Positions 27,093 through 37,482 of a DNA stretch of 64,000 nucleotides are shown one piece after another. The number at the start of each line of letters is the position of its first letter. Position 1 is the first letter of the stretch. A model generated the notes under the pieces. The model was not told the DNA's origin. It was given only the letters and a program-made list of their open reading frames with translations, and made no database searches. Made by a program: the position numbers and the translations under genes. This stretch comes from an uncultured Paludibacter sp. (GTDB lineage: Bacteria; Bacteroidota; Bacteroidia; Bacteroidales; Paludibacteraceae). The DNA is taken from positions 1 to 64,000 of the forward strand of contig CALCBD010000061.1 of NCBI GenBank assembly GCA_937897985.1, written 5' to 3'.

Positions 27093-29909
27093 TTATTTGG
27101 TACTCAATTTAAGTTTAACTATTGTAGGCTTGGCATTCCAGGCTCTGAATGATACTTCCATTTGGTTGTTTTTCAGCACTTCACGCAATTTAAACGTCAC
27201 GCTAACTTCTTTGCTTTCTCCTGCATTTAACCAAAAGAAATTGTCGGAAGCATAAAAAATGCGTTTTGTTTTTTCTATCTCGAAGGTGTTCAAAAATGCA
27301 GGGTTTATTCCGGTATTTTTAATTTTATAAAGCAACTTTCCGTTAACGCCATCAAACTGTTCTACGGTTAGTTGCTCAACTTTTAGCGTTGTGTTGTTTT
27401 TGGCAACAGTGTATTTCAGTCGCGGTTCTTTGTCTAAAGCCGGCCATGGCACAGGTTCCGAAACGTATTTTTTATAAAACTTATCGTCCTGCATTTGTGG
27501 AATTGTTCTTGGCCAATACACCGCCTGAGAAATACGTTCTCCTTTATCATTTTTCGATTCTACTACTATAAAAAAGTAATTGTTTTTATAGTCAACCGGA
27601 ATTTGAAACTCACCTAAATTCAGCTTTGTAATTAAATTTCCGGCTTCGATATTTATTCTTTTCCCGGCTTCAAATATTGGTTTAAAAGTATAATCAAGTA
27701 TTTTAAGGCTGATGGTTGGAGCATATTCTTCCGATTCGCCAAGATTTAATACATTTACTTTCAATGAGATGTTTTCTCCTGGCTTCCAAAGCAAACGTGG
27801 CAAATCCAGCATAACCCTGTTTTTTTCGTAGGTTTGTTTCAAAAAATAATAGGGAGCTGAAGGTTGTCCGAAAGCGTCGATAAAATTTATTGCAGCTACG
27901 GCAGGCCAGGGACGGTTGTACGTCCAGGGCATTAATCCTGTTGTAACAGGATAATTACTCTGAAACGATTCAGACATAACCTGATAAAACTCGCCGGCAC
28001 CAACCTGAGTTGCCTCTGCCAACTCCTCAAACGAATTGGTTTTTATATCAATAATATGAGTAGCTCTGCTTAACATACGTGGAACACGGGTAGGAGTATA
28101 TTCCACAAAATGGTGAATGAACTGAGGATGATTTTTCATAAAAGAAGAATCAGCCATTTTATTCAATTCAAAAAACTCACTTTTATCAATTACTTCTCTG
28201 TTTCCGCGTGCGTCAGTCAGGCAATGAATACCTGTTTCGGCCACAAACGGAATTAATTCAAAACCTTTATACCAATTTGGATCAAAATCGGGATACGAGT
28301 GCATACTACCTGCATCAGGCGAAGTTCTCAGGAATTGTCGGGTCGGGTCAAACTCTCTCAGATTGCGTTCCAGCACTCCAATAGTGGCAGCGCTACGGGT
28401 TGAATACGGATTGAACTCATTACCACCGCACCATACAGCTAACGAAGGTTCGTTGCGAAGCCTGAAAATATTCTGACAAACCAACTCTTCCCATGTTTCC
28501 TGTTCCCAATCGGGTGTGTCAAAGTTGGCAATAGGGAAATCCTGCCAAACCATAATTCCGTTTTTATTGCAGAGATCATAAAATTCTCTGGTTTCCATGT
28601 AACCGCTACCCCAGATACGAAACATTTGGATACCTGCGTTTTTTGCAGCAGAAATATACCAGTCGTATTTTTCGCGACTTAAATCGGATAGCGCATCCAA
28701 TGGCATCCAGTTCATTCCCTTGATAAAATGCTTTTTTCCATTAATCACATACTGCCAGTCGGCCCAACGATCCTGAGTCCGAATACCAGCACTTCTTACA
28801 TGCTCAATAGTTCGGACACCAAAATCGAAAGAAACAACATCAACAACATTTTTATTAACCTCTAACCTAAGAGTCGCTACATATAAATTCTGGTCACCCA
28901 TTCCGTTCGGGAACCATAATTTAGGATTTGAAATTTCGAATTCTTCTTCCAACCACGATCTTCCTTCAATCATGTAAGGCGAGAATTCTTTTTGGAAACA
29001 AACTTTATTTTCGTGCGACAATTCTAAAATCACCTTTACATTGTCATTCACTTTTTTATTTTGAACAACCTGTGCCGAAAGTGGCGAATGATAAGTTGCA
29101 AGCATGGTATTTCCCCACGGATGCATCGTATAATTCAATGAATTTTTTCCGGCAAACATTTCTAATTGCAAACCTAAAGTTGCTGTGTTATTTTTCAGCT
29201 TCTTTGTGAACAAAAACGGACGTTCCATGTGATACAAAGGAACAATTGTAATGCGCGCACCACGCCACATACCTAAATGAAAGAATGGTTCAACCCCCGA
29301 ACCTCCCGTGAAAAACCATGTTTTTATAACTTTACCCGGTCTGCGGGGCTCATATTGGGCATTTTTATAGTTTGCTGATAAAACCTGAACAATTAACTCA
29401 TTTTTTCCTCCAATCGAGCATTTATCGCTAATATCTATCACCGGACCGCCAAACATTCCTTTATGTGCTCCTAAAAGTTTTCCATTCAACCAAATTTTAG
29501 CATAATAATCAATGCCATCAAACGACAGAATCAGATTTTTGCCTTTTGCCGAAGCCGGAATTGTGAATGACTTTTTATAATACCATACTTTTTGTTCCAG
29601 TTCTTCATAATTAGTCGAATTTAACCCAACGTAAGGATCAGGCAGTTTACCCGCCTTGAACATGGCCATTTGAACCGATGTTGGATTTTTCACAACGAAC
29701 CAATTATTTTCAGATAAATCAGAAACAGCTTTCAGGGTATCAATCCGAAATGACAGTTCCCAATCATTCCCCAATTCAATTTGCTGGTTTGAATTGCGAG
29801 GAAAAGAATAATACGGCGATTGACATAATGTTTGCGCTTTAATTAATAACGGCAATACAAATAGCAGCGTCAATTGCAATATAAACTGGTATGTTGTTTT
29901 AGATTTCAT
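27093..29909 (-). CDS. glycoside hydrolase family 2 enzyme, beta-mannosidase-like
   Basis: About 938 residues from the ATG at 29909 (MKSKTTYQF); an in-frame start at 29948 would overlap the preceding stop. Signal peptide, sugar-binding jelly roll (KSFTIP ... WLNGKLLGAHKGMFGG), immunoglobulin-like domain and TIM barrel (FIKGMNWMPLDAL). Acid/base Glu is near 498 in WCGGNEFNP and the nucleophile Glu near 558 in FVAETGIH; two C-terminal beta domains follow. The arrangement resembles GH2 beta-mannosidases and exo-glucosaminidases more than beta-galactosidases. It is present in PUL B only. Probably periplasmic, acting on non-reducing ends of imported oligosaccharides. Confidence 0.88.
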   Translation of the reverse strand: MKSKTTYQFILQLTLLFVLPLLIKAQTLCQSPYYSFPRNSNQQIELGNDWELSFRIDTLKAVSDLSENNWFVVKNPTSVQMAMFKAGKLPDPYVGLNSTNYEELEQKVWYYKKSFTIPASAKGKNLILSFDGIDYYAKIWLNGKLLGAHKGMFGGPVIDISDKCSIGGKNELIVQVLSANYKNAQYEPRRPGKVIKTWFFTGGSGVEPFFHLGMWRGARITIVPLYHMERPFLFTKKLKNNTATLGLQLEMFAGKNSLNYTMHPWGNTMLATYHSPLSAQVVQNKKVNDNVKVILELSHENKVCFQKEFSPYMIEGRSWLEEEFEISNPKLWFPNGMGDQNLYVATLRLEVNKNVVDVVSFDFGVRTIEHVRSAGIRTQDRWADWQYVINGKKHFIKGMNWMPLDALSDLSREKYDWYISAAKNAGIQMFRIWGSGYMETREFYDLCNKNGIMVWQDFPIANFDTPDWEQETWEELVCQNIFRLRNEPSLAVWCGGNEFNPYSTRSAATIGVLERNLREFDPTRQFLRTSPDAGSMHSYPDFDPNWYKGFELIPFVAETGIHCLTDARGNREVIDKSEFFELNKMADSSFMKNHPQFIHHFVEYTPTRVPRMLSRATHIIDIKTNSFEELAEATQVGAGEFYQVMSESFQSNYPVTTGLMPWTYNRPWPAVAAINFIDAFGQPSAPYYFLKQTYEKNRVMLDLPRLLWKPGENISLKVNVLNLGESEEYAPTISLKILDYTFKPIFEAGKRINIEAGNLITKLNLGEFQIPVDYKNNYFFIVVESKNDKGERISQAVYWPRTIPQMQDDKFYKKYVSEPVPWPALDKEPRLKYTVAKNNTTLKVEQLTVEQFDGVNGKLLYKIKNTGINPAFLNTFEIEKTKRIFYASDNFFWLNAGESKEVSVTFKLREVLKNNQMEVSFRAWNAKPTIVKLKLSTK

Positions 29910-29944
29910 TTTTACGATCGCTTTTAAAATCAAGTTTGTTTTTG

Positions 29945-31450
29945 TCAATTCATGTTGGTAAACAGCATATACGAGCTGGCTTCCATGGTTAAACTTACTG
30001 CCTTTTTGTTGCTTAAATCAAGATTTTGTTTTGCAATTGACTTAGGAAATCCATTAGCATCAACTTCGCCAATATAATTCCTGCGCTCTAACGAAACATA
30101 CTTGTACTGATTCATGTCCGAAAGCAGTTTTCCACCTTGCATCGTCAAATCAAATGCATATGCACTTGTATTTGTGTTGACCAATGCAATGGTATATTTA
30201 TCTTCTTTTCGGCAGGCAATGGCATACAAGCCCGGCTTAACCGGAACTGTAACATTTAGAATTGTACTTCCGGCCGGGAAAAACCGTGAAAGCAGGGAAA
30301 CAGGGAAAAACCAGGGTCTTAATTTCTCATCATCGGCATTTCCGAATTTTTCAGCACCCAAACTATTCCAGAAACCCCAACGATTTGTTTTCATTCCGTT
30401 GGAACTAACGCTTATGTATGCTGCATCATCCATTCTCCAAACCAATGCCGCTTTGTAGCCAGCTTTTAATAACTGAATGATAGCAGCCGACATGTCAATC
30501 CCGTAGATGGATTCATAAACCATTTCGCAAGCACTGACATCGGCATACTGATCCGCATTTTTAAGTTCTTCGTTTAAAATGCCTTTTGGCGAAGTTGTAA
30601 GGTATTTAAACCCCAACTCAGTTATCATTGCATCTTTATCCACCGGTAAAAGTTTTTTGTATGCAATCATAGTATTCAGGAACTTATCATTTTCCACCTG
30701 ATCATTTCCCGGGTACAAATGATAATCGTATGTACCAACAATATTATTAATTTCTTTGACAGTGTTAGTTACAAATGGGTTTGTTACTGTTGGACTTCCG
30801 GTATATGCTCCACTCGAAATCGATATATCCGGAGCCATGAATTTTACTTTAGCAATCAATCCTTTGTTTAACATTATCTGATAAGTCTTGATTGCTAAAC
30901 TTTTCCACAAAGCATAGTTTCCGGCTACTGTCGACCAATCGCCATTTGGTTCGTTTACCATGGTAAAGTACTTAATGCAAGTGTAGCCTTTGGTATTAAT
31001 CATGTAATCCAGAAAATTGATGGAGCGATTCAACCAATCAAGATCGTAAGTTGAAGTACCACCTACATGACCCCATTCTCCCCAAATAACATCTATATTG
31101 TTCGATTGACAAAAATCAAGCATTTTGAAAAGGACATCTTTACTTCTGTCAGGATTGTAAACTCCATTTAGTGTGTAATTCCAACCTTCAGAACCTGTCA
31201 TACGAACTAATCCCGGTCGCATAAATCGTATTCTGTCAAACAATTGCTCCCAATCGGCATTGCTTAAACCGGAATTGCCTGTAAGTTGCGTTATGTTATC
31301 GTAACCACCAAGTTGGGCACCTACTCCCCTAAAACCGATTGAAACAGTATCTTCCAAATCCGTTTTCGTATCGATTGGGTCAATAACAATGGGGTCCTTG
31401 CAGGCTGTAAATAATGCTAAAATATATAATGTGAATATGATTTTTTTCAC
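29945..31450 (-). CDS. clan GH-A glycosidase lipoprotein
   Basis: The best start is GTG at 31450, which gives VKKIIFTLYILALFTACKDP with a lipobox (FTAC) and a 13-base gap after the preceding gene; the longer reading to 31537 hides the signal. About 501 residues. The catalytic domain starts VSIGFRGVGAQLGGYDN and has WGEWGHVGGTS, Glu in MVNEPNGDWS and Glu in MITELGFKYL, then a beta-sandwich tail. As an SPII lipoprotein after SusE-like, it is probably displayed at the surface, where it could cut polysaccharide into SusCD-sized pieces. Family not recognised. Confidence 0.8.
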   Translation of the reverse strand: MKKIIFTLYILALFTACKDPIVIDPIDTKTDLEDTVSIGFRGVGAQLGGYDNITQLTGNSGLSNADWEQLFDRIRFMRPGLVRMTGSEGWNYTLNGVYNPDRSKDVLFKMLDFCQSNNIDVIWGEWGHVGGTSTYDLDWLNRSINFLDYMINTKGYTCIKYFTMVNEPNGDWSTVAGNYALWKSLAIKTYQIMLNKGLIAKVKFMAPDISISSGAYTGSPTVTNPFVTNTVKEINNIVGTYDYHLYPGNDQVENDKFLNTMIAYKKLLPVDKDAMITELGFKYLTTSPKGILNEELKNADQYADVSACEMVYESIYGIDMSAAIIQLLKAGYKAALVWRMDDAAYISVSSNGMKTNRWGFWNSLGAEKFGNADDEKLRPWFFPVSLLSRFFPAGSTILNVTVPVKPGLYAIACRKEDKYTIALVNTNTSAYAFDLTMQGGKLLSDMNQYKYVSLERRNYIGEVDANGFPKSIAKQNLDLSNKKAVSLTMEASSYMLFTNMN

Positions 31451-31463
31451 GGGGTTTAATTTT

Positions 31464-32405
31464 TTACTTGCTTTGTTTTTGTATTTCGATGTAGAATTTC
31501 TGTGGACTATCAACTGCATAATTCCTTCTTTTACCACGTGTAGTAATGTTCGAAGGCTGATTCAGATTAAATACCAATGCTTTATCAGTAATTGAAATAG
31601 TACGTTTGGTATCCAACTGGTAGCTGCCTGTTTCAACAAAAGTCAAGGTAGACGAAGCTCCACCACCTAATGGAGTAAATGTAATTGTGTTTGTTGCAGC
31701 ACTTTTCGACCAATTACTTATTCCTTTTGGAATTTTTCTGTAAAAATTATTTACATTGATTGTGTCGCCCGATTCAATAAAAATGAAATCAGCATACAAA
31801 CCATCCGGTCCCGCTTCGTTATTAACTGTTCCGAAACAATCACCATTTGCCAAAGCTCCTCCTAAACTAAATGTCAATAAGTTATCAGTTTCTTTGCTTG
31901 CAGGAAATGGATTTCTTTTAAAAGGATCCCATGTCCCCATGTTAATTACTGCACTATAATCGGGTGCAACACCACCATACAACCACAGTTTTTGTATTTT
32001 CCATGTTCCTAAAATGATATCATCAAAAGTTTTCATCTTTATAGTCCATGTTTTGGTTTTGCCATTTTGCGAAGTTACGTTAATATGAGCAATTGAATCT
32101 GGTCCAAATAATAATGTTTCGCCGGCTTTCTTATCAGAAGTTGCTTTATACGATAAATTCAATTCTTTAATTTCAAGATCCATAATGCCTCTATTTAACG
32201 TGTCCATATAATAGAAGTTAACATAACCATTACCTAATGAATCATTATAAATATTTGCTGCTCCCAACTGGTCAGAAAATTTTATATTCAAAATACCTTT
32301 TTCGCTATTCCAGGCGCCAGACTCGATATTATCCATCAAATTTCTTTCACATGACATGAATGTAATTGACAGAATAAGAATTATTGTATATTTAATTTTT
32401 GTCAT
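31464..32405 (-). CDS. SusE-position surface lipoprotein
   Basis: A 313-residue lipoprotein (SITFMSC lipobox). An N-terminal domain of ~110 residues resembles the cadherin-like/DUF5018 folds of PUL lipoproteins (ELNLSYKATSDKKAGE, HINVTSQNGKTKTWTIKM). A lipocalin-like part follows, starting ILGTWKIQKLWLYGG. Its place between SusD and an endo-type lipoprotein enzyme suggests glycan binding at the surface. A paralogue is at 45.6-46.5 kb. No catalytic residues seen. Confidence 0.7.
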   Translation of the reverse strand: MTKIKYTIILILSITFMSCERNLMDNIESGAWNSEKGILNIKFSDQLGAANIYNDSLGNGYVNFYYMDTLNRGIMDLEIKELNLSYKATSDKKAGETLLFGPDSIAHINVTSQNGKTKTWTIKMKTFDDIILGTWKIQKLWLYGGVAPDYSAVINMGTWDPFKRNPFPASKETDNLLTFSLGGALANGDCFGTVNNEAGPDGLYADFIFIESGDTINVNNFYRKIPKGISNWSKSAATNTITFTPLGGGASSTLTFVETGSYQLDTKRTISITDKALVFNLNQPSNITTRGKRRNYAVDSPQKFYIEIQKQSK

Positions 32406-32416
32406 GACAATACATT

Positions 32417-33916
32417 TTAAAAGTTATTATTTAAGTCGATTTCCTTTTGAGGCAACGGATAAAATGCCGCCTGGCTTTCGGTAATTCCCGACACAACAGT
32501 ATTTGGATCAGTACTTGTTACCATGGCTTTACGTCTTAAATCGAACAGACGATTTCCTTCAGCGGTTAACTCAAAAGATCTTTCTTTTACCACATAATTT
32601 CTAAAGTCAGTTTCCGACATGCCTTCCGGTGCATCAGTTAAGCCTGCCCGTTGCCTGATTTTATTCAGCCACATATAACCTTCAATTGTTGGTCCTTCGG
32701 CTTCGGCATACACCAAAACAATATCCGAAAAGCGAATAAGATATGGTTTGCTGCTTGTGATACCAGAACCCATCCAATCCTGTACCGTATATTTTAAGGA
32801 TAGGTATGTCGGATTCGTTTTTTTTGTTGTTCCAACATTGTCAGTATAATATTCCTTCGTTATCAGATATGTTTTTCGTTTGTCATTTGGAGTAAATGTA
32901 TTTACGAAATCATCATTATAAAGAAATGATCCATAGCCATATACGTTTTTCATATAAGATCCATCGGGTCGTAGAAAGTAAAGAGGTTGACTGGAGTTAC
33001 TTGGCATAAACATTTTAGCATAAACCGAATAGTTCCAACCCTCTTTACCTGTTTGGTCTTTACCTAAAATAAAAATATGTTCCGAACCATTAGGTTTTGT
33101 GTAATCATATATATTCAGCAGGTCGGTTTCTAAATGATAGGCAGTTTGATCGTATAAAACTTTGTGCGACCATGCAGAAGCGCTATCGTACATAAGTTGC
33201 ACGTCCTTGTTCATGTCTGCGTATAAAGCAGCGTTGCTTTCTTTACCGGATGCTATATTCAAGTATACTTTTGAAAGTAAGGATTGTGCAGCAACTTTAT
33301 CTACCAAACTTGGCGTTTTATTAACCACCATTAATGAAGCCGCTTGTTTCAAGTCGTCAATGATAAAATCATAAAGCTCGTCAAAATCCTTAGCCATAGC
33401 CGCCTGTGTTTGAGCAACAGTTGCAACAGTATGTCTCTGCATAGGTACAAGCCCGAAAGTACGAGCTAAATTGAAATAATGGTATGCGCGTAAAAAAAAC
33501 GCCTGACCTAAAATCTGATTTTTTATTTGTAAATCAAAATCGCTATTTTCCAAGTTGTCAATAACCGAGTTAGCTCTGTTAATGCCTATGTAACAGTATT
33601 TAAAGAAGAATTCGAGTTGGTCATTATTTTTAAAAGCATTGAAATTCCAATAATCTATATCCGGAACACCAAATGAACCGGTAGTAGGATAATTTGCTTC
33701 TTCGGATGCTATATCGCCAATAAACAGCAAGTTATCCATGTATTCTCTATACCCTATAATGTTGTATGCGTAATACAATGCAGCCTGTGCATCTTCGGGA
33801 GTTTTGAAAAAATTCTCATCCGAATAAAATCCGTTTGGGATCTCATTTAAGTCACAGGAAATAAATCCTAAAACAATAAATAGTGTATAAATTGATTTTT
33901 TAATTGTTGTTTTCAT
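32417..33916 (-). CDS. susD: SusD/RagB family glycan-binding lipoprotein (PUL B)
   Basis: A 499-residue lipoprotein (FISCDLNEIPNGF at the mature N-terminus). TPR-type helices (GQAFFLRAYHYFNLARTFG) and the C-terminal SusD pattern IRFSDIVLVYAEAEGP, LNKIRQRAGL, ERSFELTAEGNRLFDLRR and FYPLPQKEIDLN are all present. It binds the glycan at the cell surface and forms the lid of the SusC transporter. It begins 12 bases after the susC stop. Close paralogue at 46.5-48.0 kb. Confidence 0.95.
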   Translation of the reverse strand: MKTTIKKSIYTLFIVLGFISCDLNEIPNGFYSDENFFKTPEDAQAALYYAYNIIGYREYMDNLLFIGDIASEEANYPTTGSFGVPDIDYWNFNAFKNNDQLEFFFKYCYIGINRANSVIDNLENSDFDLQIKNQILGQAFFLRAYHYFNLARTFGLVPMQRHTVATVAQTQAAMAKDFDELYDFIIDDLKQAASLMVVNKTPSLVDKVAAQSLLSKVYLNIASGKESNAALYADMNKDVQLMYDSASAWSHKVLYDQTAYHLETDLLNIYDYTKPNGSEHIFILGKDQTGKEGWNYSVYAKMFMPSNSSQPLYFLRPDGSYMKNVYGYGSFLYNDDFVNTFTPNDKRKTYLITKEYYTDNVGTTKKTNPTYLSLKYTVQDWMGSGITSSKPYLIRFSDIVLVYAEAEGPTIEGYMWLNKIRQRAGLTDAPEGMSETDFRNYVVKERSFELTAEGNRLFDLRRKAMVTSTDPNTVVSGITESQAAFYPLPQKEIDLNNNF

Positions 33917-33928
33917 TGTGTTTGATTT

Positions 33929-36900
33929 TTAGAAATTAAGTTCAACGCCTAATGTGATTTTTCTAAATCGAGGATATCCACCTGAATATCTGCCGTTTAA
34001 TCCAACCTCCGGATCATATCCTCTGAACTTTGTAAATGTGTATAGGTTATCGATATTTACAAACACTCTTGAATTTTTAATAACCGATGGTTTTACAAAT
34101 GTATACCCAACATTTAAATTCTGAATTCTCAGGAATGAGCCATCTTTAATAAACCAATCAGAAACATAATACAAGCGGTTTTCTCTTAGACGTGGATAAC
34201 TATTTGTCGGATTATCGATAGTCCATCTTAATGGAGTAAATTGGGGTGAATTATATAAATCAGTTTCAATAACATCATTACCATAAACACCATTTAAGAA
34301 TATTCCGGCATCAAAGTTTTTATATTTCAGGTTAAGGTTTAAACTGGCTGTGAAATCAGGATTTGGATCTCCGATGACTGTCCTGTCATTTTCATTCCAA
34401 ACTCCATCCCCTGATAAATCTACAAAGTTAAACTCTCCCGCTTCAGCTTCATATCCCGTCATTCCAGAAGCTAAACCCTGCGCTTTGGTTTGCACTATTC
34501 CATCAGTTTTATAACCGTAAAATACATTCACAGGCTGATTTATTGCCAGGATATTCGGACTGGTTTGTCGAAACGGATCTAATGTAGTTCCATAATATTC
34601 ATATTGCATCCCTGTTAACGGATCGGTTTGCAAACCAGCACTTTGGCTATTTCCCAAACTAATCACTTTATTTTTATTGGTTGAGAAGATCAGTGTTCCT
34701 GAAAGTTTCCAATCCTTTGTATCAATAATATCGCCATCAATTGTGAATTCAACTCCTTTATTACTAATTTCGCCATCATTAATCCACATTTTATCGAAAC
34801 CTGACGAAGGAGCTAAATATGACTGACGAAGAAGATCAAAAGTGTGTTTATCATAATAATCCAATGTAAGACGTAAACGTCTTTTGAAAAAGGCTAAATC
34901 AACACCGATATTTGTTTGCTGAGTTGATTCCCATTTTAAACCATTGTTTGGTATACCTCCCCATTCGGTATATCTCGAATCGGAACCAGTTCTTGCTGTA
35001 ACATAACCTGGTCCAATTGCAGTTTTCCATTCACCATTCACAAAATAATTATCAACTCCGAATCTACTCAATGTTTGATAAGGTGATATTCCCTGATTAC
35101 CCAAAATACCATAACTTGTTCTGAATTTGAATTCATCAAAAGCATTCAAATCTTTGATAAAATCCTCGTTGTGTAATTTCCATCCCAAAGCTCCTGATGG
35201 GAAGAACCCCCATTTGTTATTTGTGCCAAATTTCGAAGATCCATCAGCACGACCGGTAATGGTAGCCATATATTTATCATCGAATGTGTAATTTGCCCGA
35301 AACATGTACGACAATAATTTTGTGCTGCTCAAACTACTGGTATGTGTATTCATGGTGGCGCTACCTGCTGCCATGTTTTCATTTTTCAGCGCTTCATTAA
35401 CAAAATTGTACGACATCATCTGAAATGATCGCCCCAGATAACCTTCATACGAGAATCCACCCATGATACTGAGTGCTTGTTTTTTGTTTATTACCGGCTT
35501 GTATGTGACATAAGTATCGGTAGAGAAATCTTCGCTGTAATTATTGTCCAATTCGGCAGCTCCGTTATTTGCTGCACCCAATGAGGTGTATTTCTTAGGA
35601 TAATACAAGTCAGTTATTCCAAATCTGTATCTGTAATTGGCCTGAGTGCGGACACTTAAAGTTTTAAGCACTTGCCAGTCCAGTCCAAGAGAAGCCATAA
35701 TATCAATTCCCTGAGTCTTGTTTAATTTTGTGTTTGTAAGCGCTAACGGGTGCGAATAATCCTGCGTGCCAATTGAATAATAATCACCATTTTCGGTATA
35801 AACAGGAAAGAGTGGATTACGTGAATATGAAAGTCCGGTATTATTATTCCTGTAATCTTTTGCAAAATTACACATCGTTGTGACTGTAAGTTCGTCTGTC
35901 AACTTGTTAATTAAATTCATATTAACAATACCTTTTGAGTAATCATCTTTAATATAAGCTCCTTGTTGAGTAAAGAAATTTCCCGTCAAACTTAATGACC
36001 TTTTCTCATTTGCATTACTGATTGATAGGCTTGTATTGTTTAATAACGGCGTAGGGCGAAATACAATACTTGCCCAGTCGGTATATGTTGACCATGAACC
36101 ACTTTCAACTTCCTGCAACGATGGATAATATACGCCATTTGTGCTGTATTCACCAATGTAAAGCGGTTTAAAACCTGAGTTTATTCTACCTTCGTTATTT
36201 AGTTGCATCATTATCAATGGATCTTTGAACCTTACTAAATTGCTTGAGAACTGCGATGCAGTTAACTGGTTTTTAATCGAAATAATGGTTTTTCCTTGTT
36301 TCGCTTTTTTAGTAGTTATCATAATAACACCATTTGCACCACGAGATCCATAAATGGAAGCCGCAGAAGCATCTTTCAGAATTTCGATTGATTCAATATC
36401 GTCAGGGTTTATTTGTTTCATATTACCGGCATCGCCCATCGGGAAACCATCGACAACCATCAGTGGTGAATTTGAACCAACTAATGAGCTACCTCCTCTT
36501 AATCGAATTGTAGTTCCGGCTCCAGGATCTTGCGAAGAACTTATCACCTGTAACCCGGCTGAACGTCCCTGCAACAGACCATCAATTGAATTCGAAGGAA
36601 TTGATTTTAGTTTATCGGTCTTAATAGTAGCAACCGAACCGGTTAAATCACTCTTTTTAACTGAGCCATAACCAATAACAACTACATCTTCTAACGAAAC
36701 AGAGTTTTCTTTTAAAACAACTTTAATTTGTTTTTCCGAAACTGCAACCTCCTGAGTTTCGTACCCGACATAGGATATAGTCAATATATCTTTTTGCCTG
36801 GCTTTAAGTTCAAAGTTTCCATCTAAGTTCGTAATTGTACCTTTACTGGAATTCTTTACTTTTACTGAAACCCCAATTAGGTTTTCGCCTGATACATCCT

Positions 36901-37003
36901 TAATATTTCCAGTCACATTTATCTCCTGAGCAGAAGCGGCAGCAAGCATAAACGAAAGGAAAATCATTAGCATGAATTTTCGATTTTGTGATTTTTGTTT
37001 CAT
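33929..37003 (-). CDS. susC: SusC/RagA family TonB-dependent transporter (PUL B)
   Basis: About 1024 residues from the ATG at 37003 (MKQKSQNRKF). Signal peptide, carboxypeptidase-regulatory-like domain (VTGNIKDVSGENLIGVSVKV), TonB-box region VVVIGYGSVKKSDLTGSV, plug (LQGRSAGLQV, ASIYGSRGANGVIMITTKK) and a 22-strand-type barrel ending in the aromatic GVELNF. It imports oligosaccharides across the outer membrane with SusD. First gene of the PUL B unit, 92 bases downstream of the shared regulatory module. Highly similar to the 48.1-51.1 kb SusC. Confidence 0.95.
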   Translation of the reverse strand: MKQKSQNRKFMLMIFLSFMLAAASAQEINVTGNIKDVSGENLIGVSVKVKNSSKGTITNLDGNFELKARQKDILTISYVGYETQEVAVSEKQIKVVLKENSVSLEDVVVIGYGSVKKSDLTGSVATIKTDKLKSIPSNSIDGLLQGRSAGLQVISSSQDPGAGTTIRLRGGSSLVGSNSPLMVVDGFPMGDAGNMKQINPDDIESIEILKDASAASIYGSRGANGVIMITTKKAKQGKTIISIKNQLTASQFSSNLVRFKDPLIMMQLNNEGRINSGFKPLYIGEYSTNGVYYPSLQEVESGSWSTYTDWASIVFRPTPLLNNTSLSISNANEKRSLSLTGNFFTQQGAYIKDDYSKGIVNMNLINKLTDELTVTTMCNFAKDYRNNNTGLSYSRNPLFPVYTENGDYYSIGTQDYSHPLALTNTKLNKTQGIDIMASLGLDWQVLKTLSVRTQANYRYRFGITDLYYPKKYTSLGAANNGAAELDNNYSEDFSTDTYVTYKPVINKKQALSIMGGFSYEGYLGRSFQMMSYNFVNEALKNENMAAGSATMNTHTSSLSSTKLLSYMFRANYTFDDKYMATITGRADGSSKFGTNNKWGFFPSGALGWKLHNEDFIKDLNAFDEFKFRTSYGILGNQGISPYQTLSRFGVDNYFVNGEWKTAIGPGYVTARTGSDSRYTEWGGIPNNGLKWESTQQTNIGVDLAFFKRRLRLTLDYYDKHTFDLLRQSYLAPSSGFDKMWINDGEISNKGVEFTIDGDIIDTKDWKLSGTLIFSTNKNKVISLGNSQSAGLQTDPLTGMQYEYYGTTLDPFRQTSPNILAINQPVNVFYGYKTDGIVQTKAQGLASGMTGYEAEAGEFNFVDLSGDGVWNENDRTVIGDPNPDFTASLNLNLKYKNFDAGIFLNGVYGNDVIETDLYNSPQFTPLRWTIDNPTNSYPRLRENRLYYVSDWFIKDGSFLRIQNLNVGYTFVKPSVIKNSRVFVNIDNLYTFTKFRGYDPEVGLNGRYSGGYPRFRKITLGVELNF

Positions 37004-37094
37004 GATTAAATTTTTGATAACGATTAGTGTTATTTTATTCACTAAATAATATGATTTTTATTAAGCAAAAAGTTCTATGTTTTTTATATTTCAT

Positions 37095-37195
37095 TTCATT
37101 ATTATTGAATAGAATACTACATTGCAAAATTGATATTTTTTTTTGATTTGACAAAATATAATTGAGAAAAAACAACAAAACATGTTGTAGAACAT
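37095..37195 (-). promoter_or_regulatory. shared regulatory module, copy 2
   Basis: The minus-strand block TTTTGCAATGTA (complement of 37118-37129) with a downstream ATTCAATAATAATGAA block forms the promoter-like part. The perfect palindrome ATGTTGTAGAACAT sits at 37182-37195, starting 53 bases from the GCAAAA edge, exactly as in copies 1 and 3. If the TTTG is the -33 box, the palindrome centres near -95. It should control PUL B, including the long run into the sugar-acid and lut genes. Confidence 0.75.
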
Positions 37196-37423
37196 AAAAT
37201 ATAGGTGGAATTTGCACCAGTATACCGTGACGCAAACATATAATGACATTGTACAATCTACTATTTACGGGAAGTTCATTGGAAAATTGAGGAAACCTGT
37301 AAGTAACTCAAAAATTTTAAAAGATTTATTTGTGATTTATTACACCAACTTTACATTCTAAATGACCCAGAGCCATTTTTTGTCTAATGTTACAAATGCC
37401 ACTGCGGCAAATAAATAGTTTAG
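37196..37423. other. non-coding spacer
   Basis: AT-rich spacer between the PUL A terminator and the PUL B regulatory module. No open reading frame with a plausible start, no RNA gene and no further repeat seen. The open frame at 37035-37256 lies across the promoter and looks spurious. Confidence 0.5.
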
Positions 37424-37460
37424 AAAAAAATGAAGTCGTCCCGAATTGCATCGGAACGAC
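37424..37460 (-). terminator. Rho-independent terminator ending PUL A
   Basis: In the minus-strand transcript a 10-bp stem GTCGTTCCGA / TCGGGACGAC (complement of 37435-37460, one G-U pair, loop TGCAAT) is followed by TTCATTTTTTT. It begins 22 bases after the stop codon of the beta-helix/glycosidase fusion and would separate PUL A from PUL B. Confidence 0.82.
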
Positions 37461-37482
37461 CATATTGTTTGTGTAATCGGGT

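Noticed and set aside
37035..37256. 73-codon minus-strand open frame upstream of susC
   Set aside because: It covers the conserved promoter and palindrome, is AT-driven and has no plausible protein features.
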